A DNA stretch of 64,000 bases from Oreocharis arfaki (taxonomy: Eukaryota > Chordata > Aves > Passeriformes > Paramythiidae), in the NCBI GenBank assembly GCA_013398015.1, contig VZRR01010232.1:1021065-1085064 (forward strand). The letters are read 5' to 3'. The position numbers and the translations under genes are program-made. The notes under the pieces were generated by a model. The model was not told the DNA's origin, made no database searches, and worked only from the letters and a program-made list of their open reading frames with translations. Shown piece by piece: positions 24,542 through 36,790 of this stretch. How positions within the stretch are numbered: position 1 is the stretch's first letter; each line of letters begins with the position of its first letter.

Positions 24542-27002
24542 GTGAGGCCTTGGGCTCCCTGCCCATCCCCTCATCTCCACCAGCCGTGGACCAGACTGTG
24601 AGACCAAACTCCTGCAAGAAGACCAACCCTCACCTGCCCTGAGCTCATCCCTGCCAGCAATACCCCTTCTATTTGACCAAATACTCAGCCTTTTGAAGCT
24701 TTTCCAAAGTTCTGTTCACTTTCACATCCATTTTGGCCACTGTAAAAATCTCATTTTAACTCTAGCAGGAGCGCAAAATAACAACTGAACCTAAAATTAA
24801 GCCATTTTTCCTCCTAATACAGTAAAAAAAGCACAAGTGTAACACTCCTGCTCAGCCCAGAAGGGTTCATTGAGCCTTAAAACCACGTTGGTGCCATGGC
24901 TGGGGCAGTCCAGGGCCCCCACCCTGGAACTGGGAGAGGCTGGATGTGTAACTCTTGTGTCTGCTTGAGAGATGAGGTCAAGGGAAGATTAACAGTAAAG
25001 CCACAAAGGGAAATCAGCCACGAAACTCCTGCCAAAGGCCACAGGGAACTGGGTGATTAATGCTTTGAAAATCCTCCTTACCAATCAGGGGCTATTCTAA
25101 GTACCAAGATAGGTTCAAAACACCTGCAATTAGAGGGAAATTTATATTCACTTATTTGGGAAGCAGGTTTGTACTTGTTGAAAGCTCAGAAAATGATCTA
25201 TTTTTACCCTTCTTGTATTACTTTCCTTATTTTTCTTGGAAAATGGGCCCATTTTGAACAGCAGCAACGCATTGTTCCAGGATGGAGCAATATGAAAGAA
25301 CAACATCACTGCTCCCATTTCACAGGGGCCACAACAGGAGGCTTTGAGGGCACCTTTCCTGCAGTGGGAGAGAGGATTACATCCTGGGAACACAGAGCCC
25401 CTGTTCCAGCCGCAGCTAATAAATAACTCTCTAACATATGTAGGCAGCAGGTACAAAATCCTGGCAGGAGTCCTGCTGTGGTAATGCCCAAGTGTGACAG
25501 GAAACCTGAACAATCACTTAGCTTGGGAGGTAGAAGCAACAGGTCCCCAGTTCAGTGCAATATTCCAACAAGTTTGGTAAAAACACCCGAGACTGCTTGA
25601 AAGTAATTTTGCCTGTCTCCAGACAAAAAAACCAAACAAATCCCCTTTGAAGTTTGTGCATGTGATATCAGTTCATTTTTTTTCAGAGGGGCAACATGAC
25701 AGCTGTGCTGGAGATAATCAAGATACCCAGGGGCAATTATGTTTTAATGCTGTGACACTGGGGATGTTTATCAGCCTCCTCGTTACAGCCACAAGTTTCT
25801 TGGTAAAGTGTTCAATAATAAGGAACGTGGGATATTGTCATTTCTTTGGAGAATATTTTTATGTTTTTTTTTCTATTGCTTGAAACAACAGCACCCTATT
25901 CCATGTGAAGCAACTGTTATTGCAATTGTAAGCTACATTAGGTAGAAAAAAGGAAGTTTTGCAGACACTTCTGCCTTATACAAACTAAGGAACAAGCATG
26001 ACAGCAGGCACTGCTATAGAGGGCACACTGATTTCTCTGCCTGATGTTCTTTGGTGTCTCCAGAGCGGCCCCTGACTCCCTTACATCTGGCAAATTACCA
26101 GTCTTCCCCAAATCCCAAGTAAGGGTGCGGGAGTGCCCCTGGAAAGATGGAAAATCTGAAGCACAGAGAAGCCAGGATATTATTCACAGAAAATACATTC
26201 CAGAAACAGATACTCAGCCTGGGATTGGTTTTTCCACTCTGTTATTTTCTTCTGTTGGCACACTGCAACTTCCTGTTTGTTCACAAATATTCATGAGTGT
26301 GTCCTCTGTGAAAATTGAACATTCAAAGTCTGCTTGGAGCACATTCTTGTCCTGAGGCAAGACTGTAGTTTGGGCTGCTACAACACGAAGAAAGCAATGG
26401 ACTTCAGTACATCACACCTCACCTGTGAGCTACTCCCTGAGCCTAAAAGCTTACCTAATAATTATTAAAGTCATTAGAAGAAGAAAGTACATAATGAAAT
26501 GTACTTGCATGATGCCCCAGAGCAGCTCAGCAAAGGAAAGGTTTGGGCATTCTGACAGCCCCTGACGTGCTGCTCATGAGAATGGTACAGCTGAGGGCAG
26601 AACTGCCATCCATCCGCTCCCTGCACACTTGTGCTCCTGGTGCAAAATGCACATGGTCTTGCCCTCCTTCTTACACTTTTCCTTCTCCAGTTCCATGAGA
26701 ACTACTTGAATCCTTGATCATTTCTCACAGTGGTCTTGCAGAGAGAGAAACTGGAGGAACACGAGTCAGTGGTCGGGAGGTTATGCCTGAGCGATGTGCT
26801 GGGGAACTGGGAGGGGGGAGCACCCCAGCCCTGCCCACTGCAACCCCCCTTCCTCCCCATCCCTTCCCAACTGCGGGAGTTCAAAAGCAGCTTTAGCAAG
26901 TCTGTGCTGTGGAATATAAAGCGGAGCAGTATCAGCTTCAGCAAAAGGTCTACAGCACCCAGCAAAGCACCAAGGGCACAGAATCCTACCAGCACACCTC
27001 AC

Positions 27003-27078
27003 CTGCTCCAGTGGCCTGTAACTTCCAGATCCAGAGGCCCAACCAGCCCCAAGGGCTTCCAGCTCTCTTCCCTTCTCC
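27003..27078 (-). other. candidate exon (76 bp)
   Basis: The minus-strand acceptor ends GGGGGCCCTTCAG next to plus 27078. The donor GGAGCAG followed by GTGAGG has its GT at plus 27001-27002. One frame is open for 25 codons and rich in Gly, Ser and Glu. The surrounding 26.7-27.2 kb is GC-rich, with long open frames on both strands (155 codons plus, 109 and 97 minus), so openness carries little weight. Confidence 0.15.
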
Positions 27079-27646
27079 CTGAAGGGCCCCCACAGCAGCA
27101 CAGAATGCAAGCTCCAGCCAGTGCTGTTTTACATTCAAGTTGTAAATTGACTACTCAAGGCAGAGGAGAATCATCTTTCTTTAGCAACCAAAGGTGAAGT
27201 GATGCTCCATTTCCAGGTGTGCAGCCTCCTTCTCTTAAAGCTGCCCATGCCACACGAGCCTGCTCCCCTGTGCCCTCCCTTCCCAAGAAGCAGACGACAC
27301 ATTCCCACACCACAACCTGCACTGCCTCAACACAGACAGCACCAGATGTCCTGCAACAGAGAGAAGGGGAGCAGAATAAGGACCTCATGTTCTCAGTCTT
27401 CCCTCCTGGTTCTGTGCTCAGACTTTGTGCCTGATATAGTTTGGTTCTATATGCAGGTCACTCAGTCATTCTTCTCACATGTACATCAGGTGCTGCTGGA
27501 AAATGTGGCCATTATCCATCAAGTCCTTAGCTTCAGTCAGCTTCCAGAGGAAGAGTAATAGATGCACTTGTGTTGTCACATCATTGTCCGAAATGTCAGG
27601 GTAAAAAGCCCTGAGCATTAACAACTCCCTAAGGAAATCAGTTCTT

Positions 27647-27664
27647 AAAAAAAAAAAAAAAAAA
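27647..27664. repeat. poly-A tract (18) with purine-rich tail
   Basis: A18 is followed by a purine-rich stretch to about 27700. It could mark the end of a plus-strand retrocopy, but I see no AATAAA or recognisable body upstream. Confidence 0.85.
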
Positions 27665-28784
27665 GTAGAAGAGAGAGAAAAAAAGAATGAGAGGGACAGA
27701 AGAAAAGTGCAGAGCTTCCCTTTCCATCAGTGATGCTGTATGCTAGCCAAGCACCCACACTGTGGTCTGACTTCCACTGAAGTTTACATTTCGTCTGGAT
27801 AAAGCAACATGTGCACATGCTGGTTTCAATTTCCAGGCTCCAGGAACGGTCTTCTCTTTGGACATCATACATTAAAAGAGACGTACCAGTTTGAAGGGTG
27901 AGAGCAATCTCGTCCCAGGGCACTTGCATTAAGATTCAAGCAGCATGGAGAGGTGATAGTATCAGGCAGTGCAAATCTTCATAGACAGTAAAGGGAAAAG
28001 GGGGGAAACAGAAAAGAGAGAGATGAAATCAAAGATGACAAGAAGCAGTAGTCAAAGTTAGGAGGAAGAGGAGGTCAGGCACCCAAACTAATCAAGGTGA
28101 CACAGTGATATTTTCCTGGTGTGGTCAATCTCTGTGATCTGCTTTTAAAGGATTTGCTAAAGTTAAGTGAGAACTACGCAAAGCTTCAAAGCTTTTAAAG
28201 GCAGGTAAAACACAGACATGAACAGAGGTATTTCTTTGCTGAAATGTGAGGAAGAAAAGGGAAGTGAAATGGGAGGGAAAGCATACCTTGTCCTGAACAG
28301 CCTGAAGCTGAATTTTTTGACCTCTACTCACCAGTTTCTAAAAAGACCCAGGGACTACAAACCCTGCAGAGGAGTTGCTGCCATGCCTGGAAGGCTTATG
28401 AAACTTATGGTACATATTTTCTGCTGCAAGTACGCAATATCAACACCTTGATTGACAAAGATAAGGTGCAGTAAATCCAAGAGTGCTGTGCCCATTCCAT
28501 TCTCCTTGAGTGCCCCTTTTACACAAACCCTCATTGCAGCACAGTCAATACATCCAAGAAAGATGCTCATTAAAAAATAGGAAATTAAACCAAAGTTAGA
28601 CGAGACTGCAGGAATCTGTCTCAGAGATAACAGCACCAGTTCAGTCACCTGCACCAGATGCATCCCTTCCCTCTCCAGACTCCAACAGGAGAGGCATGGC
28701 CACGCTCTCACCATTACATCCTACCTCCAGCTCCTTAACTGGGCTTGTGGATTACTAATAAGTAATTGATACACAGGAAATGAA

Positions 28785-29480
28785 TGCGAAGCCACCACTG
28801 TGTCTGCTTCTGCATACAAATACCGGCAGCTGAATGCGCAGCAGCAGCAAACGCTGCAGCCCTGCCATTCCTGTGGCATTTCCAGCAGGAACGTGCTTAA
28901 AATATCTCAGCATAAAGTGTTTCACTTTGTACAAACGATGCTGGCGTGATTGCTCAATGCCTTCTCAGTGAGGAAACTGCAGAGGGGGTCAGATAAAACC
29001 CAAAGATAACGTGTTATGCAGACTCTACTCTGGATGAATATCAGGAGAAGAGAGAGAGTTTAAGGGGCAACACAATAAGAAATCAAGATAAAGATTTATT
29101 TTGCGGCGCACAAAGCCGAGCACACAGCTCTCCACGCATTCAAGTCTTCGGGAACAATCTTCCTATTTTTTTCCCTGGGAGCCAAAAAAAGTCCCCAAAT
29201 TAATCTCTCTGTGCACAGCCTAAATTTGTACTTAGTGCCAACTTTGCGTCTGTGTCAAATTCCTGCACAGTGCAAGATGCAGCGCTGTAAATAGGCTCAT
29301 TTTCGTTATTTTATCAAATTGCGTTAACTTTCTCTGCAGCATCCTCCGGGGCTGGCAACACAGAGACGTGCAGGAAATGTAAATCACTCCCCTTTTGATA
29401 TGATAACCGTGGCAGTGAATTGCATCCCAGAAATCAGCTCAGGATTATAGCTGAGAACTCGCTGAAAGCACTTGGCTGTG
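28785..29480. other. strong candidate for a conserved regulatory region
   Basis: About 700 bp of unique sequence with many retained CpGs (ACCGG, AATGCGC, AAACGATGCTGGCG, TTGCGGCGCACAAAGCCGAG, TTCGGG, TTTGCG, TTTTCG, TTGCGTT). Motifs such as AAATTAATC, TTTATCAAATTGCGTT and AAGATAACGTGTTATGC are present. No frame over 60 codons exists across most of it, so protein-coding constraint is unlikely. This is the best enhancer-like texture in the window. Confidence 0.4.
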
Positions 29481-29766
29481 GCGTGGTGCCAGGAGGGGAA
29501 ACTTCAGCTGGCAGGTCAGTGTGACACGGGCTCAGGGCTTGGGGAAGGGGAGCAATATCCAACACCCAGCTACCTGGGGCTGCACAAACCCCAAAGCCAG
29601 TAGCCTCAGGGTCAATCTAGAATTAAAAGATGCAAACAGGTGCTAAAAACAAGTGTGTATTTATGTATGCAAATACATGGGGGAGCAGGATTAAATATGA
29701 ATAAGCACCTAGGGAAGCAACAGCCAGAGGCTGTAAGATAAAATCTACCTGCCAGACAAATACAGA

Positions 29767-29788
29767 TGTGTGTGTGTATATATATATA
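29767..29788. repeat. (TG)n(TA)n microsatellite
   Basis: A compound run of TG then TA dinucleotides of about 22 bp. It is likely polymorphic. Confidence 0.85.
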
Positions 29789-29829
29789 AAAACAACCACA
29801 CACCAAAAAAACCTGCATTTCCTGCGCTG

Positions 29830-30020
29830 ACCTATTTGTGGTTACAGAACATTATGACAATAATTATAATCATGTATCTTTCATTTAAATAATGTTTTCA
29901 GTTTCAAAGATTCAGAGCATGTTGGAATGCAAATAACAATAATCAGGATGTGAAAATAATTGTTTTCCTAATGCCTTATTTTTTATGTGCAAATGCCACT
30001 TGCTAACAGCTTCCAGCATT
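29830..30020. other. possible conserved regulatory block
   Basis: It contains ATGACAATAATTATAATCAT, AATGCAAATAACAATAATC (octamer-like ATGCAAAT followed by a SOX-like ACAAT) and AAAATAATTG. The adjacent octamer and SOX-type sites recall POU/SOX enhancers. This is motif reading only. Confidence 0.33.
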
Positions 30021-31354
30021 AACCCTGGGCCAGAACCCCACGGAATTCGGTAGTGCACAAACACTAAAAGAAAAAGCTGCCTGAACCCTAAGGAATTTGC
30101 AGCTCTAACAGCAAAGAGGCAGCAGATGGATATAGACAGAAATAATCAAGAGGTAGTAGTTAACAAGGCAGGAGTCAGCCTCAGCAAACCAAATCCCTGA
30201 TTGCTGTGAGCCTTGTACAGGCACCACAACAAAGAGGAGTTTTGATCATCAGTGCCCTGCAACACACGAAGCTCTGCACATCCTTCATCTCCACCACTGT
30301 GCTCCATCTGTTGCCTCCACACTTGCTGGCAATCCGTGTCTCCTTCTCCCACTATACTTAGATTTTTCACACAAAAGCTCCCTGGGCCGAGGACTGTCAT
30401 GTACGACCTCGGACCCCAGCACTGAGCACAGCAGGGCTCAAACTAGGGCCATAGAAACAGATAAAACCATTTAGGAACAAAATTAATAATAATTTTTATT
30501 AATAAGAGCTCCAACAGATTATGAATGCACACAAGCCTGAAGTCAAAATTAACACACAAGCTCCATGTAAAACAATGGAGGCATCTGAGCAACAGAGCCT
30601 TCTGATGGCTTTTACTGAGTCCACACTCCTCTTGCTCTCAGCACGAGCCATGCAGAGCAGAGGAAGAGCAGCTGGCACAGAATGATCTCGTGAAACTGAG
30701 ACACACCGTCAGTAAATGCATGGACTATGCCCAATCTCAGCTGGGATCTCCAGAGGCACCACACTGCATACCACAGCAATCAGAACTAGCCCAGCAGATA
30801 GACAGCTGGGTGGTTATGACAAACAAGTGCCACAAAAATATTTAAAATGTTCTAAAGCAGTTCTTTTTAACAGAGATAACATCTGCAGGAAACAGCATTC
30901 CTTCCAGGAGGTTTTATTTCAGCACATTTGACTCAATGATTTGCTTATTACACCACCTTCCAGACTAACTTTAAGGCAATGAAGTATTTCATTTGTATAA
31001 CCAGACCTGTCTCTCTTGACACAAGACCATTCCACATGGCTTTCAAGTTCTTAAATTAAATGCTTAAAAGTCATGAGGTGGGGAAATAAAAGCCTGCTCT
31101 GCAGCACCAATCCATCCCTTCCTCAGGCCCAGCCAGACCTGCATTGCAAGGAAGTGCTGCTCTTCCAGCCTCCACTTCCACACTGACCTCCAAGGGTTAA
31201 ACAACAGTTATATAAATTTTTTATTATTTTCTGTGTTTGTTTGTTTATTGCACGTTCTTTTTTCCTCCTTCTGAGTCTTCCAAAGATAAAAAGCAGCAAA
31301 CAGAAAATCCTGTTTGGAGTCCGAGCTCACGGAGCCTCCCCTCTGCACAGTTAG

Positions 31355-31680
31355 GTGCGTTCCACATCTATTAATTACATTATGTTTTCAGCAAAATGCA
31401 GTGAAGTGCAGGGTAGGAAGGCAGCTCCTACATAAAGACATGCTCAACAAAGTGTCAGTTTCCACTTCCACGCTTTAATGTCCAATGTGACACATTTTCC
31501 AACGCAATTCAAACCTCAAAAGTGGAAAAGAAATGGCATGTAAATGGACCTTGCCTGCACTTTAAATCACTGTTAGCAAATCTTAATCTCTTTAAGTCTG
31601 GTCATTTAAAATCAGGCCCATTTAATGTGCAAAGGTAGGTCAGGTTTTATTGATCACCCCTAACGCACTCTTAAAAAAAT
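31355..31680. other. possible conserved regulatory block
   Basis: Unique AT-rich sequence with TATTAATTACATTATG, CACGCTTTAATGTCC, CTTTAAATCACTG, GTCATTTAAAATCAGGC and CCATTTAATGTGC. Repeated TTTAAT/ATTTAAA spacing and a lack of frames suggest regulatory constraint. Confidence 0.33.
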
Positions 31681-32539
31681 GAGAGCAGTGAGATACACAG
31701 CTCGGTTGATAAAGGCTCACTGGAAAAATATCTGATAATATTTACAGCCTTCAAGCTATGCTGTTGTAAATGTGACTTCTGTATGCACCAGAATGCAGAT
31801 TACAGGCTTGCCAGTTCATACTGGAAAGGGAAAAGCCCTACCACAGAGGAGGTGGATTCCTCTTCACATTGACTGAAAGCACAACGATAAACTTCTAGAA
31901 CACAGGCACAGCAGCCCAAGCCCATTTAGTTCTCAGTTATCATTCCTCAGTCAATCTTCAGTGCAGTATTTTGTGCCTGGATCTGAGTCCATGCATGTCC
32001 TGAGTCTTGAACTACAAACAACTGATGACATTTTCCCAGCTGCTATAGAAATAAGGTGGGTTATTGGCATCACCTAGAGGTGCTCATAATTGAGAGTTCC
32101 TTCTTCTACACCTCTAAGAGAAAGACCAGAGGAGAAGCAAGTTTTTACTAAAGAAGTGCAGCATTTTCCACCCATATGGATGAGCTCAGATCAAACACTT
32201 TGCAAGGTCTAGATAGTTCTACTTGATAAAGCTTTTTGCTTCCCTACTCTGGCTATTTGTAAAGGATTTCACTTATGAACCACCACTCAGAAAAATGAGA
32301 AGTATTTTTCCATGCAAAACTAAACGTGATTTTCACTTTTTTTATTTTTCATGCCATGCTAAAATAAAACCACAATGAGTTCCCAATTGAAACCTGATAT
32401 ACCACTCTCATTGCAACTAATAAATACTCGCTTTTTGTGGCCTGAAAGAGATTCTAAATGTAGTATTTACAGACACATAAAAAACACACTGCAATTAATA
32501 TACAAGAACAGACACAGGATTTCCAGGGTTTATTCTACT

Positions 32540-32610
32540 GCAGACTTCTTGTGCAACTCAGACAAGTTCCTTAATCAACCTTTACACCAGGCTTCCTCCT
32601 CCACCTAATG
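32540..32610 (+). mobile_element. MIR-like SINE fragment, possibly exonised
   Basis: The order 'tgtgcaactcagacaagttc', 'cttaatcaacctttacacca' and 'ggcttcctcctccacc' parallels the MIR core 'tgtgaccttgggcaagttac', 'ttaacctctctgtgcctcag' and 'tttcctcatctg'. Only about 70 bp can be matched, so the call is moderate. The fragment lies almost exactly between a good splice acceptor (AG at 32542-32543, after a T-rich tract) and a strong donor (AACAG followed by GTGAGC, GT at 32616-32617). MIR exonisation is a known source of new exons in amniotes; here it is only suggested by the motifs. Confidence 0.48.
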
Positions 32611-32689
32611 AACAGGTGAGCTGCAGAAATGGATCACTGCCTAGGACATGCTCTGGAGCTGTGCTGTCAAATAGAAGACCTAAATAGGA

Positions 32690-33110
32690 TAAATCCCCAC
32701 CAACGACTTGAGGCAATTATCAAATGTTTATTAGCCTCCAAAGTGAAGGCTAATAAACCTGCTTATTTTAGCAGATAAAGTCAAATTACCTTGACTGAAG
32801 TTGGTAAGTATTTGAAGATTAACAGCTCTGGCCTCATATGCTTTTAGTTATTGGTGATGAAATGTCAGCTCAAAAAACTGAAAGATACTTCTCAGTTATT
32901 TAGGCAATGTGAAAATTGGGTAGTTATTTTCCAGGAAACGTGGCCTGCCTGACAGGTTTTAAATGAAGAAAAGTGATATTATTACAATTATCATTAGAAG
33001 AAGATGTCCCCCATCAAAATGTGTCTGGATTTTAATTGACAAGGTCCAGGTTAATGCTGTGAAAATGCCAATGAAAGCAAAGCCTGTGGCTCAAACTAAT
33101 TGTCAGCACT
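32690..33110. other. possible conserved regulatory block with hairpin
   Basis: It begins with the perfect 12-bp hairpin at 32726-32758 and continues with AGATAAAGTCAAATTACC, GAAGATTAACAG, TATTATTACAATTATC and GGATTTTAATTGACAAGG. No long frame occurs on either strand. It is a good candidate for an enhancer or an RNA structure. Confidence 0.36.
32726..32758. repeat. 12-bp perfect hairpin, 9-bp loop
   Basis: GTTTATTAGCCT (32726-32737) pairs exactly with AGGCTAATAAAC (32747-32758) around the loop CCAAAGTGA. The arms contain TTATTAG/CTAATAA, resembling inverted homeodomain or HOX-type sites. It opens a 400-bp block that looks conserved (32690-33110). The stem is too short for a microRNA precursor. 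Confidence 0.8.
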
Positions 33111-35790
33111 GAGCAACCTCCACCTCTAACCCACCACAGATTTATCACTCTGTGCAGACTTTACTCATGACAAGAAAGGTTTGAATTAATAATTAACAAC
33201 TAGAAATTCCTCCCAGAGAGAAAGCAAGCAGAGTGCAGGGCTGCCCACCCCCTTGTTCCCGTGGTCCTGAGCCAAGGCGAGGTGCTAACAAGCCTTCCTA
33301 TGGAGAAAGACATTTTTTGTTGTTGTTTTGCCCCCTTTTAAGAGCATTCCAAGGAGAAACTTCCAGTGATCCTTTGGGTTTTGGTGTCACCCCTGAGGGC
33401 AGCACAACAGTGCAGAGAAGGACTTAGTCATAAACCCAAGGACATTTTGGGAGGTGTTACCCTGCAGTGCCAGCCAAGCACCACCTCTCCACCCAATCCA
33501 ACCCATAACAGGCAAAGCGGTTTGTAGAAAACATCCTGAATTCTCTTTATTTCATTTCTGTTTCTTCTATCCCAGCATGCTGGTGCAGAGCCACCAGAAT
33601 ACAACTGGGCAGCAGGAGAGAAGCTGAGAACCCCCAGTACCTGACAGAGGCATGAGGTCTGCCAGGGAAATGGCACAGTCCCAACCCTCGTGGTGCCTTT
33701 CCCTTCAGAATGCTTTGATTTCAGCTTCTCCATCCGTGGGGGTGATGGCATCACAACACAGCTTGAGTGCACATCAATTTGATGGTTCCCCAAGCCCAAG
33801 TCTTCATACAACACCTAACACAAAACTGAAGTGTTCCTTCTCACACGGTATTGAGACTGGAAAGCACAACAGCACTGGGAAGAAAGGAAGAGGGGAATGC
33901 CCATAAAGATCAGGAACCACTTCCTGAGGTGCACAAAAAGGCATCTGGCCACTAATGTCAAAAGCATCAAGCTCGTCTGGAGAGATATACAGGGAGCTAC
34001 CTTACCCCACCTAGAATGAGAGGGGGGAAAAAGGTAAAAGAAAGATTAAAAAAATTCTCTCTGTTTTTTCCTGGAGAGTCAGGAGTAAAAAACAGATGGT
34101 ATTTGGTGTTGTGAAGGAATAAGACACAACTTTGTTTAGAGGAGGCCAGTGCTGTGGGGTCTCTGCTGGCCCCTTCTCAGTAACTGAGAGGCAAAAACTG
34201 CGGGGGTGTCAACCCATCAACAAAAATGCTGTTCACTTCACTGTCCCTTTTTCCCCAGAGGTGAAAGGCTCCTTCCATTCACCTCCAGCAACCCTGCCTT
34301 TTCAGTTTTGCTGTTATCTGTATATTCACCACAGAAACTACGAGCTGGAAAGTTCCCATTAAACAATGCCAACAAGAACTCTCCATTCACAGCTAACGCT
34401 TGGCTGCACACATTCCCTCTTACTTCCAAACATTTTCAGTATGTTTTAGCTTCCCTTCATTAGATATTCATAATTATTTCCAGCACATCTAAACCTGTGC
34501 AACGGGTTTGTGCTTCCAAATACAGTCCCCTGGCTGCAAGAAATCAGCATGACAGCACTAGAAAGAAAGTAGAATTTCTGTCAATCAGGAGGTAGAGCTC
34601 AGGAAGAGGAAAATAGAAGCCACACCATCATGACTTGAGCCAGCGACTTCCACCAGGCAGCAGTTTGGTCCTTTACAAAATCCTAGGTATTTCTTAGAGA
34701 TCACCCCTCAGTTAACCATTAAATCAGTCAGCAACTATAACAATGAATTTCATAATTAAATTGTACCAAGTGGAGACTTCTGGTACCTTAACTGAAAACT
34801 TGAGCAGCCAAAAGGGTTTTCCTGGTCAGAAGAGACACTGTTACAGAGAAAAGTCACCCCAGAACACCTCACAGCCGTTATTGCTGTGGCTTTGCAAGGC
34901 TGTTTCCATCAGATCCTCCAGTACCCTCTAGACTAAACAAAGGCTTCATCGAGGAAAGTTACACCAAATGCTCACTTCTTTAGCTCAGCCCCAAATAGCC
35001 ACTTACAAATTTGTCAGGGCTTTCCAAAACCCCACCTCTTTCAGCCTCTTTCAGATATCCTAAAAGGCTCCCTAAGGAATGGAATCTTTGGCACTTGGAC
35101 TGGGCAGTGCTCAGCTCAAGGAAGGAGGACCCAGTCTTCAATTACGAGGCCAGAACAGCTCCTGAACTACACATGGTGCTGGGGCTTCCAGCAATTGCCT
35201 CTGCGATCCTTAAGACAGAGGTTGTCCAGGGACAGAACTGCTCCTACAGGTAATTACATCCCCAGGGCTGCCTGGTGCCTGTCAAATTCTCCCCCTCCAT
35301 GTAAGGGGCCAGTTTTTGAGGATCATTATGAAGTAAATATGTCATCCTGAAGGATGAAAATGTAACAAGCCGCAGCTCATCTGAACCTGAACGTTACCAA
35401 GTCACCACTACACTGGAACACAAAAATATTGCTCCCTGACTGCACAGGGGACATGGGCGACTTCCCCACCACACACACAAATCTTTATCAACTTGGATGC
35501 ACAATTAAGCTAAACATTCATCCAACAAAAGGTAAAAAATTACTCCTTGCATGGTGTCAGTCGAAAGCAGAGCAGTAAAGGCTCCAGAGCATCCTGAGTG
35601 ATCAGTCCTATATGAGACATTCTCCACTAAGCTTTGCTCTGGCAGCATTCCCACTATTGGAGGAAGGAAACGAGCAGCTGGATGTAAAGCTTGGAATGCA
35701 GAGCTGCCTTAACTACATGGCAGGAGGATGGCAGTTAATAATTAATTTTCCACATCAACTGTTGGCTGCCCTCCTCTTCCTCTCTGCTAG

Positions 35791-35899
35791 GCTGCAGACT
35801 GTCAGTGGATACTTATCCAGAAAGCAGGCCTGCCACACAGCAAAAGGCATGATTATTATTAGCTACTATTTTACAGGGCATGCTAGCCAAAAATCAGAG
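35791..35899 (+). other. candidate exon (109 bp) inside a 179-codon open frame
   Basis: A strong acceptor (pyrimidine tract from about 35769, AG at 35789-35790) and a near-perfect donor (CAGAG followed by GTAAGTGAG, GT at 35900-35901) bound 109 bp. Only one of the three frames is open throughout, and it is the frame of the open stretch 35612-36151. The peptide includes LQTVSGYLSRKQACHTAKG and shows no domain I recognise. The sequence is AT-rich and sits next to a TTAATAATTAATT block, so it may instead be part of a regulatory element. A lncRNA exon and a chance splice pair are both alternatives; several such pairs are expected by chance in 64 kb. Confidence 0.25.
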
Positions 35900-36499
35900 G
35901 TAAGTGAGCCTGGGCAGAGTGAGAGCAGTACCAGAGCAAAGGCAGCCCTGCCAGAAGCTGCTTGTCCTCTGAGAGATGCAAAACCAAAGGGGATAAAAAA
36001 ACAGAATGAAGAGAGCAAGACAGATAGGAGAGGGCTGCAAAGAGACAGAGAAAACGTGTTCTCAGACAAAGGTTTTGTGCCAGCTAATTTCAAAACATCT
36101 GCAGCCCAAATCAAAACAGGCCCTTTTCCACCCTGGCTGGACTCTGCCTAAGATATGGCCCCAGGGGCTGCCAAGCACCAGCTCTGCAGAGGACAAGGGG
36201 CTCCAAACTGAGAATGTGTGCTCCACACAGAGCCAGCATCTCCCACTCCTCAGCCTCCAAATCCCTGCACGACTGGAGTGCAGAGTTAGTACAAGGAGGC
36301 TGCTGGTCCTCACAGGGGAAAGGTCTCCAGAAGAACACAAACCCCAACTTCATCATGCTCTCTGCAGCACCACTACAAACATCAGAGGGCAGAAGGCAGA
36401 GCCACAGGCTGCCAGCCCAGGAGCAAGGCCATTTGTATGACTTCAGACAAACCCACTGACTCCTCAGCACTTCAGGAGCACAGGTAAAGCACTATTATA

Positions 36500-36790
36500 T
36501 CACTGTTCTGTGATTGCTGTCTTAAGAATCTCATGTTAGTTTGGGAGTTTCTTATTTTCTTTCAGAAATTCAACTCAGTTCTGCCGCTGCTATCAGCTTT
36601 TTAATTCATTTTACAACAAGATATTTGTTATCAGAAATTGTGCTTTGATATGTGTCAGGCTGATGGATTCAATAAAAGCCCTGTCAGGAGAAGCTGAGTG
36701 AATGGGGCTGCAGAAGTGGTGCCATCAAGGGAATTGATACCTTAACAGCCAGTCTGCTGATCTTGCAACAAAAACATGCAAATATAATTG
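36500..36790. other. possible conserved regulatory block
   Basis: It contains TTTTTAATTCATTTTAC, TGTGCTTTGATATGTGTC, GCTGATGGATTCAATAAAAG and ATGCAAATATAATTGC (octamer ATGCAAAT). ATTCAATAAAAG looks like a poly(A) signal (AATAAA, 36671-36676), but no gene feeds into it. Confidence 0.3.

Noticed and set aside
25687..25802. 116-bp open segment between TTTTTTTTCAG and TTG/GTAAAG
   Set aside because: The donor is poor; the membrane-like peptide is not similar to any family I know.
26064..26118. Acceptor-donor pair enclosing 55 bp (plus)
   Set aside because: The donor context (CCCAA/GTAAGG) is weak and nothing else supports it.
26781..27110. Long frames on both strands at 26.7-27.2 kb as protein genes
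   Set aside because: The GC-rich composition opens several frames at once and none shows a known domain; only the splice pair is kept as a weak lead.
27647..27664. Poly-A tract as the tail of a processed pseudogene
   Set aside because: No recognisable parent sequence, AATAAA or target duplication around it.
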